This document shows positions 58,161-64,000 of a stretch of 64,000 nt of DNA, piece after piece. The position numbers were made by a program, and so were the translations under genes. Each line of letters opens with the position of its first letter. Within the stretch, counting starts at the first letter, position 1. Source of the stretch: Candidatus Synoicihabitans palmerolidicus (GTDB lineage: Bacteria > Verrucomicrobiota > Verrucomicrobiia > Opitutales > Opitutaceae); NCBI GenBank assembly GCA_020809425.1, contig JAGGDC010000001.1, forward strand, positions 1,749,001 through 1,813,000. The letters are read 5' to 3'. A model generated the notes under the pieces. The model was not told where the DNA came from. It worked only from the letters and a program-made list of their open reading frames with translations, and did not search any database.

Positions 58161-59910
58161 GACCGACTGCCCCCCCCGTCCATTGAATATTTCACCCTCG
58201 CAGCCTATTTTATCCTGCTGATTGTGATCGGCGGCGTCTTCGCCCGATTTAATCGCAACCTGAGTGATTTCACCCGCGGCGGGGCCCAGTGCTCTTGGTG
58301 GCTGGTCGGCACGAGCACTTTGATGGCGGGGATCAGCGCCTTCACGTTCACGGGCAACGGCTCGGCCGCCTACGCTGCGGGCCCCACGTTCCTCATTATC
58401 TATCTGGCCAACATCCTGGGTTACGCCATCGGCGCACTTTTTCTCGCCCGCTGGTATCGGCAAACCCGGGCATTAACATCCGCCGATGTCGTTCGCGCCC
58501 GCTTCGGCCCGGCGGTGGAAAAACTGTATATCGGCGTCAGTCTGGTGCAGGCACCATTCAGCGCCGCGGTCCAACTCTGGTCGTTGGCCGTGTTTGTGCA
58601 CGCGGTGTTTGGGCTGCCGCTCATCGTCGTCATCGGACTCGTCACCATCCTCTATTCAGCCTCGGGCGGCATGGCCACGGATGTCCTGCAGGGCATCGTG
58701 CTATTTGGCATGACTCTGGTGGTGGCGGCGCTGGCGCTCCACGCCGTGGGGGCTGGACAGGCTTTTTTGCCCACTGGTCCGATCCGGAGATCGTGGAGGA
58801 TTTCCGTTGGGTGAAACCAGCCGGACAATTTCCCCCGGACCGCTTCACACATGGCCGTGGATGGTGGTGGTGTTCATCATGCAGTTGACCGGACAAATCC
58901 ATCTGGGTGCTTCCAGCAAGTTCCTGGCAGTGAAAAACGGCCGCGAGGCCACCAAAGCGGCTGGATTGGCCTTGGTGCTCATGGCGCTGAGCAGTGTGAT
59001 CTGGTTTATCCCTCCGATGGTCGCCCGATTCATCTATGCCTCGGGAGTCGAGTCCCTGAGTATTAACGATCCGGCGACGGCCGCCTATGCAGTGGCCGCT
59101 CGCCAATTGCTGCCACACGGCCTGATGGGCGTGATGATCGCCGCCATGTTTTCGGCCACCATGAGCAGCATGGATATGGGCATGAACCATCTCATTGGCA
59201 TCATCGTGCGAAACCTGCTGCCGTCGGCGCGCGCCCGCCTGCGGCTGGCTCCACTTTCCGAATTCGTGCAAGTGCGGTGGTGCCGGGGTGTCACGGCCGT
59301 GCTGGGGGGCTTGATCATCACGTTCAGCCTGATATTCGCTCAACAAGGTCGGTGCGTGCTATTCGACGCCTACCTGTTCTTTGCCTCTCTCGTGAATTTC
59401 CCCGTATTTCTGCCGCTGCTGGCGGGCATCTTTTTCCGGCACCTGCCCCGCTGGGGATTCATCGCCATGATGGGCACCGCGCTGATTCCCGGGATCACTT
59501 CGCTGGTGCAGGAGAAGCTGGGGGCAACGCCATGGACGATTCAGGAACGTGGGGCCTGGGTGTTCGGCTTTTTCCTGATCGCGTTGTTCGTGAGGCTGCT
59601 TTTCTCCCGCCGGTCCCCTCCGGAGCACCGCGCCCGCGAGGCCAAGTTCTTCGCCACCCTGCATCGCCCGGTGAACTTTGCGGAAGAGGTCGGGGCCAAT
59701 CGTGACGCCGAACAGGCCTCCCTGATTGGCCGCGCGGTCTGCATCACGGGTGGGCTGTTCCTTTTGTTTCTAGTGGTGCCCAACTCCGGTGCTCATCGCG
59801 CGGTCATCCTGGCGCTGGCGTTGTTTATTATCGCTATCGGCGCAATTCTGCTTCGTGTCGCGCATCAAGCCGGCAAAGGTGAAACCGCCTCGCGCCATGA
59901 GAGCCCGTGA
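58161..59910 (+). pseudogene. Sodium:solute symporter (SSS) family protein, broken
   Basis: The coding signal begins PSIEYFTLAAYFILLIVIGG without an ATG in frame. Conserved SSS elements: FNRNLSDFTRGGAQCSWWLV (unwound first helix), TSTLMAGISAFTFTGNGSAA, SASGGMATDVLQGIVLFGMT, QIHLGASSKFLAVKNGREAT and MMSATMSSMD-like MFSATMSSMDMGMNHLIGII. Frameshifts occur near 58755 (T6 run at 58764-58769 region) and near 58850. The second piece from 58807 stays open to 59910 and ends with the last helices (VICITGGLFLLFLVVP region). In Opitutaceae such transporters accompany polysaccharide-use genes. Substrate unknown. Confidence 0.82.
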
Positions 59911-59956
59911 ACAGAAAGTCACTTGCTCAACCGCTAACACGTGCTAAGTGTGAAAA

Positions 59957-60205
59957 GTGGAACGTGTCACCTTAAAAGCAGTCGCTTTGGCGGCCAGAGT
60001 TCATCCCTCAACCGCTTCCCTCGCGCTACGGAACCGGTCCCGCATTCCCCTCACCACCCGGGAACGCATCGCCTTGATTGCCCGGGAAATGGGGTATCAA
60101 CCCGATCCGGTGTTGGCGGCCCTCAATGCCTATCGGGTCAACCTGCAGGCTCCCGACTCCGGCGTGGCGACATTGGGCTGGATGGTGATACGCACCAACG
60201 CAACC
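59957..60205 (+). pseudogene. LacI family regulator, N-terminal fragment
   Basis: GTG 59957 opens MERVTLKAVALAARVHPSTA and SLALRNRSRIPLTTRERIAL, a complete LacI helix-turn-helix and hinge (IAREMGYQPDPVLAALNAYR). The next phrase GVATLGWMVI begins the ligand-binding domain, after which similarity ends at about 60205, where minus-strand sulfatase coding begins. About 80 of roughly 350 residues remain. Confidence 0.8.
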
Positions 60206-60440
60206 GCGACACCAACCCCGGCGTGCGTAATCGCGAGTTACCCGCATTGCCCATAGCCGAGGCCGTCTGTTGATCAGTCCAAACGAAAATAATGTTCGGT
60301 CGGGAAGTCGCCGCGGGTGCAGGCGCCTCCTGCTCTCTCACCGCCCGGCTCGCGATCAGGGTCGAAGCCAGCAGGCCCGCCCCCGCAGTCTGCAGAAAAT
60401 CGCGACGTTTTATATCGGCAGGGGCAGCGCGGTTCGGCAT
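60205..60440 (-). pseudogene. Sulfatase, N-terminal fragment with Tat signal
   Basis: ATG 60440 opens MPNRAAPADIKRRDFLQTAG with the twin-arginine signal, then SRPNIIFVWTDQQTASAMGN, the N-terminal metal-binding strand of type I sulfatases (the DQ pair), and SRLRTPGLVSRL. Coding similarity ends near 60205, before the CxPxR active site. It meets the truncated LacI gene tail to tail, so both lost their 3' parts in one event. Confidence 0.75.
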
Positions 60441-60489
60441 GGGGAAATCAGATTGAATATTTGATCAGGGTAATCGGCGGAATCACGGC

Positions 60490-61377
60490 TCACGCCATGG
60501 TCATGGCCCGAGCCTCGCTGACCGCATGTTGCAGCGGTTGTCCGCGTCGAAAGCGATGGAATTCAGTGATCATCAATTCCCCCAATCGACGGCGTTCCCG
60601 TCCCCGGGAGCCGGCGATGTGCGGGGTCAGCACGACGTTGAGCAGTGAATACAGCGGAGAGCCCGGAGCTGGCGGCTCAGGATCGGTCACGTCCAACACC
60701 ACCTGCAGATCCGGGCGATGGCGCAGCGCCTCACACAGTTCGTCCTCCTTCACCAACGTTCCTCGCGACGTGTTGATCAAGGTCGCATTAGGCTTCATGC
60801 TGGCGATCAGTTCCCCGGTGATCATGCCGATCGTCGCCGGCAGACGCGGCGCATGCAAACTCACCACGCTGCAAGTCGCAAACAGCTCTGCCAGCGGCAG
60901 CAGTCGCACGTCGAGCTCCGTGGCATCTGTTGACGACAAATAGGGATCATAGGCCACTACCTCCAACTCGAACGGCCACATGCGTTTCAGTCCCATCAGC
61001 GTCGAGGCTAGGGTATACTCCGACACCGGCACGGCGTTGGCCGAAGCCGCGGTGGTCAAGAGGATGCCGCGACGCCAGAACTCGGGCGTCGCCAGATACC
61101 GAATACTTCCGGCACCGTAGAAGACAGCGCGGAGGCGGGGAAATCGCGCCAGCATCGCCGCATCGAGCACCGGCGCTTGCCAACTGGTGAAAAGCACTTC
61201 CACCTCCTGCGTCCAGGGATGGGGTTGCGCGGCCAACTCCTCGCGACTGACCGGGGGATGGACGAGTCGGGCGTGTTGCGTGATTTCCGCCACTCCCTCG
61301 GCTCCGTAAACCTCGTCCAATACGGATGCTGGCAGCATAAAGGCTGCGGCGGGAATCTCGGGAGGGGACAAGGTCAT
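60490..61377 (-). CDS. D-2-hydroxyacid dehydrogenase-like protein lacking the NAD glycine motif
   Basis: A 295-residue open frame. N-terminal catalytic domain: VEVLFTSWQAPVLDAAMLAR, AVFYGAGSIRYLATPEFWRR and SANAVPVSEYTLASTLMGLK. It then jumps from RMW directly to PFELEVVAYDPYLSS. The usual linker of about 40 residues with the GxGxxG dinucleotide loop is missing. Later elements remain: LHAPRLPATIGMITGELIAS, LINTSRGTLVKEDELCEALR and LDVTDPEPPAPGSPLY with the acid near HIAGSRGRERRRLGE. Family members are about 335 residues. The deletion keeps the frame, so a protein could be made, but NAD binding should be lost. It lies in the TonB/SSS/LacI locus. Confidence 0.65.
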   Translation of the reverse strand: MTLSPPEIPAAAFMLPASVLDEVYGAEGVAEITQHARLVHPPVSREELAAQPHPWTQEVEVLFTSWQAPVLDAAMLARFPRLRAVFYGAGSIRYLATPEFWRRGILLTTAASANAVPVSEYTLASTLMGLKRMWPFELEVVAYDPYLSSTDATELDVRLLPLAELFATCSVVSLHAPRLPATIGMITGELIASMKPNATLINTSRGTLVKEDELCEALRHRPDLQVVLDVTDPEPPAPGSPLYSLLNVVLTPHIAGSRGRERRRLGELMITEFHRFRRGQPLQHAVSEARAMTMA

Positions 61378-61473
61378 AACACGCAGCGGAATCGCGGAGC
61401 GGGCGGAATTCCGACCGAAACTTCTGGGGGATCAGGAGCGAAGCTATCGGGGGGCGACATCATTCAGGCAGGG

Positions 61474-63566
61474 TCAGAACCGGTAGCGCAGGCGAGCCAG
61501 AAAATTGGTCGGCGTTCCGGGTCGCACGGCCGTGCGGGAGCTGACCGACTCGATGTAGTCTTCATCCAAGGCATTGCGCAGGTTCACATCCACCGCCCAA
61601 CGCTCACGGACATAACTTACGCTCAGATCGAGACGCGTGTAGCTGGGAACTAAAAACGAGTTGTTCGCGTCCCCCACCCGGTCGGATACGTGGATAATAC
61701 CACAACCGACGCCAAAACCGTCGAGCGGATCCGATTGCCACATGTATTTGTTCCAAACACTGAACGTCTGATCGGGCGTGTTAGGCACACGCAGCCCGAT
61801 TCGCGCCGGATTCACATCCCCGCTCACTTCGGCCTTCAAGAGCGAGGCCGAGCCGAGAATTTGCCACCCAACCAGCGGACTTGCGGTCAGGTCCAACTCC
61901 ACCCCATTACTGGAACTCTCGCCCGTCTGGATACGACAACCGAGGCGCGCGGGATCGGATTGAAGCACGTTGTTCTGCACCAAATCAAAGTAGCTCAAAG
62001 TGAGCGTCACTCGCTTGTCGGCCAGTTCGAACCGGACTCCCGCCTCCACCAGTTCCGAGGTCACCGGGTCAAAGGTGGTGCCATCCAGATCAGCGACGGT
62101 CGAGGCCACTTGAATCTCGGAGTTGACCACATAAACTGAAACCCCGTCGCGCGGTAACCATACCGCTCCAAAGCGAGAATTCGGGGCATCGCCGCCCGCC
62201 CGATTACTGGCGCCCGTGCGGTAGTTGTTGGTCAAATTGGAAAATTCCGCCCAACGAGCTCCCGCCAACAACGACAACCGATCATCAAAACTAAATGTCT
62301 GCTCCTGCACATAATACTCCCGATATCACGTGTCCGTGGAGTTGTTGGAGCAAGGGGAAAACGTTCCAGGAGTGGCCTGCCCACGCTGGGGATTCACCAC
62401 CGCGATGGGAGCTAGGCTGGCACGGTCCACCGCACCTCCGCTGAGATTCCACCCATACTCGTAGCCGGCCAATAGGTTGTGCCGCACCGCGCCGGTCTCG
62501 AAATTGAAGAGCAAATCGGTCTGCAGGTAGTGGTTGTCGACGTAGTTATTTTGTCGTGACACTCGCCGATTGACCAGCTCGCCATTGGCGGACACCTCGG
62601 TTTGATTGACGATGTCCCCCACGTCATTGGTTTGATTATTGCGATAGGCCACCCGGGCCTAAAAATGCTCACTTTTAGTGAACAGTGCCTCGTAGCGCTG
62701 GGGGAAGGTCTGCACGTCGTTGTAGGCAAAGTCTTCCCCGGAATAGGTCTCCGGCCCCACGGCGAGTGGAGCAGTGCCGTAGGCCAAAATGCCATAATAA
62801 GGCCGGCGGCGGTCGTCGGTGTATTCCCACTCTCCCACGAACTTCAACGCGTCGGTCGCTTGAAAAGTCACAATCGTGAAACAAACGTGCGATCGATGAA
62901 GAAGGTGTCAACGTGGGATCCAGAGGCCTGCCACGCTCCCGTCAGGCGGTAGGCCAGACGACCGTCTCCGACCGGGCCCGTGGTGTCGAGGACGGCGCGT
63001 TTGAAGGAATCGCTGCCAACCTGTGCCTCCAAGGTGGTGCTGGCGACCGGTTGAGGCACCTTGGACAGAATATTCATCGCGCCGCCCGGCGAAGTGCGGC
63101 TCATGATCACCGAAGCGGGGCCCTTGGCGATTTCAATGCGATCCATGTTGGCAGTGTCACGAGGGGCCCGTCCCGTGTCGCGAAATCCATTCTTGAAAGG
63201 AATCCCGGTTGTAAACCCTCGCATCTCGAAGCGATCCCCGCGGGAGTTATTGCCCTCGGTAACGCCGCTGGTGTAGCGCAGCGCGTCTGCCATCACCAAC
63301 GCCTGCTGATCGGCGATGAAGGAATTATTGATAACCTGAATAGACTGAGGCGTTTTGAGAATCTCAGTATTGGTCTTCGTTCCCGAGACGGAATTTTCGG
63401 AACGATAACCTTCGTCCGATTCGACCGAGATCTTAAAGGGAGACAACTTCACCAGATCGTCCGCCAACGCCACCTCGGACGTTTGAGCATGAACCAGAAT
63501 AAGAATGAATACGGAAAGGAATAATGGAAACGTGATTCCGCGAACAGTCGACAGAGAGGGTAACAT
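61474..63566 (-). pseudogene. TonB-dependent receptor, broken
   Basis: ATG 63566 opens a signal peptide (ITFPLFLSVFILILVHAQ), then LVKLSPFKISVESDEGYRSE and the plug domain (TEILKTPQSIQVINNSFIAD, MADALRYTSGVTEGNNSRGD, MDRIEIAKGPASVIMSRTSP, GGAMNILSK), as in siderophore-type receptors. Barrel strands follow to the end FLARLRYRF with a C-terminal phenylalanine. Lesions: a frameshift near 62870, TAG at 62659-62661 (glutamine expected) and TGA at 62326-62328 (tryptophan likely). In Opitutaceae these receptors often import oligosaccharides; next to sulfatase and LacI remnants that is likely here. About 695 codons in all. Confidence 0.88.
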
Positions 63567-63836
63567 AACGGCGGGGGTTTGGGTGAAAGACAGCGATCGC
63601 CTGCAACAGGTCCATTCGACTGACCGGAGTTCTGAGCTCGGACTCGCCGAAACTAAAGACCGCCCGCGCTCACTCTATTGCGCATCGCGCTCCACGTCGA
63701 AGCCCACGGGGCTCAATCACTGCCCCCATCTATTCGAATCGAGTTGAGCAAGTCAAAGGTCTCAGCCTCCCCGGAGAAGTGCCCCCCCCACAATACACCG
63801 AGACCTTTGGTATGCTGATGTCGCGAAGTAACGAGA
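63567..63836. other. Intergenic, nothing recognised
   Basis: 270 bases between the receptor start and the insertion sequence end. It presumably contains the receptor's promoter on the minus strand, but I see no clear boxes or palindromes. Confidence 0.35.
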
Positions 63837-63840
63837 GCGT

Positions 63841-64000
63841 GTCCCATTTACCCTGATTTTGGAAGGGGGGCAGGAAAGTCGATTTTTTGAACGGATTTCC
63901 GACTACCAATGGCGGATTTAGGCGCGCGCAAATGCAATTTAATGGCTAAATTGCAGTGTCGCAGCAGTCAGTGCCTGGATCGTTTCCATGAGGGAACCTC
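63841..64000 (-). mobile_element. Insertion sequence end, second copy, running off the window
   Basis: The last 160 bases match 31873-32032 at about 95 percent, in the same orientation, starting with GTGTCCCATTTACCCT. In the first copy the minus-strand transposase C-terminus lies just beyond this point, so the transposase of this copy should begin right after the window end. Whether it is complete cannot be seen here. Confidence 0.85.

Noticed and set aside
2122-62328. Several in-frame TGA codons at places where tryptophan is plausible (2122, 3394, 15909, 42557, 62326), hinting at UGA recoding to Trp
   Set aside because: Intact genes end properly at TGA (ctaA, ctaB, SCO1, the FixH-like gene, ctaE) with overlapping starts, Trp is coded by TGG throughout, and other lesions use TAA/TAG or replace Arg or Gln. 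Ordinary nonsense mutation fits better.
1-64000. Search for rRNA, tRNA, phage, secretion, defence or natural product gene clusters
   Set aside because: None of the expected signatures were seen on either strand.

Overview
The window looks like a chromosomal segment of a Verrucomicrobiota bacterium of the Opitutaceae type. This is inferred from gene content: PadR-linked ADOP permeases, a protein with a PEP-CTERM-like tail, CRTAC1-type FG-GAP proteins, a LacI / TonB-receptor / sulfatase / dehydrogenase carbohydrate locus, and a caa3 oxidase cluster containing ctaA, ctaB and a DUF420 gene. The striking property is decay. By my reading about two dozen genes are broken by frameshifts, nonsense codons, truncations or internal deletions. 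A compact block of respiratory genes (about 17.2-31.4 kb) is intact apart from a dead azurin gene. This pattern of selective erosion, short tandem duplications and degraded insertion sequences suggests a lineage undergoing genome reduction, for example a host-associated Opitutaceae symbiont; the sequence alone cannot prove the lifestyle.

Layout. 0-0.9 kb: scraps of three genes joined at a rearrangement scar. 0.96-6.6 kb: an intact PadR regulator followed by two broken ADOP-type MacB/FtsX permeases. 6.6-13.5 kb: a small hypothetical gene, broken hypothetical and exported genes, a 470-bp deletion derivative of an IS630-type element with terminal inverted repeats and TA flanks, a GNAT acetyltransferase broken by a 7-bp tandem duplication, and a broken Gfo/Idh/MocA oxidoreductase. 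14.1-17.2 kb: intact mgtE and a broken FG-GAP/CRTAC1-like gene.

17.2-29.6 kb is the respiratory island. On the minus strand an overlapping operon reads SCO1 (with a CusF-like domain) > membrane-anchored metal-binding-like protein > copper P-type ATPase. Divergent from it are ctaA-ctaB-DUF420, a dead azurin gene with its terminator, then ctaC (fused to cytochrome c), ctaD, ctaE, ctaF and ctaG. Together these genes make heme A, deliver copper to the CuA and CuB sites and encode a complete caa3-type cytochrome c oxidase. A SLC13/SAC1-type transporter follows. It runs without a stop into the N-terminal fragment of a DUF1537 sugar kinase, which carries 17 copies of a 13-bp repeat and is cut off by an insertion sequence end.

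32.6-39.1 kb: intact cysK, a PEP-CTERM-like protein, a broken response regulator with an intact PAS histidine kinase, a broken beta-lactamase-fold hydrolase and a broken YdcF-like gene. 39.2-41.6 kb: an IS66 element with a dead tnpC carrying an 87-bp structured insertion. 42-48.6 kb: broken membrane protein, PhyH-like oxygenase, RluA-type pseudouridine synthase, TrhO rhodanese and potassium channel, one intact Na/Ca exchanger, and clusters of a dispersed purine-rich repeat. 48.9-57.6 kb: a second intact PadR regulator followed by three broken ADOP permeases and a stub of another. 58-63.6 kb: remains of a carbohydrate-use locus (SSS transporter, LacI and sulfatase stubs, 2-hydroxyacid dehydrogenase lacking its NAD glycine loop, TonB receptor). 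The last 160 bases repeat the insertion sequence end seen at 31.87 kb. No rRNA, tRNA, CRISPR array or biosynthetic gene cluster was recognised.
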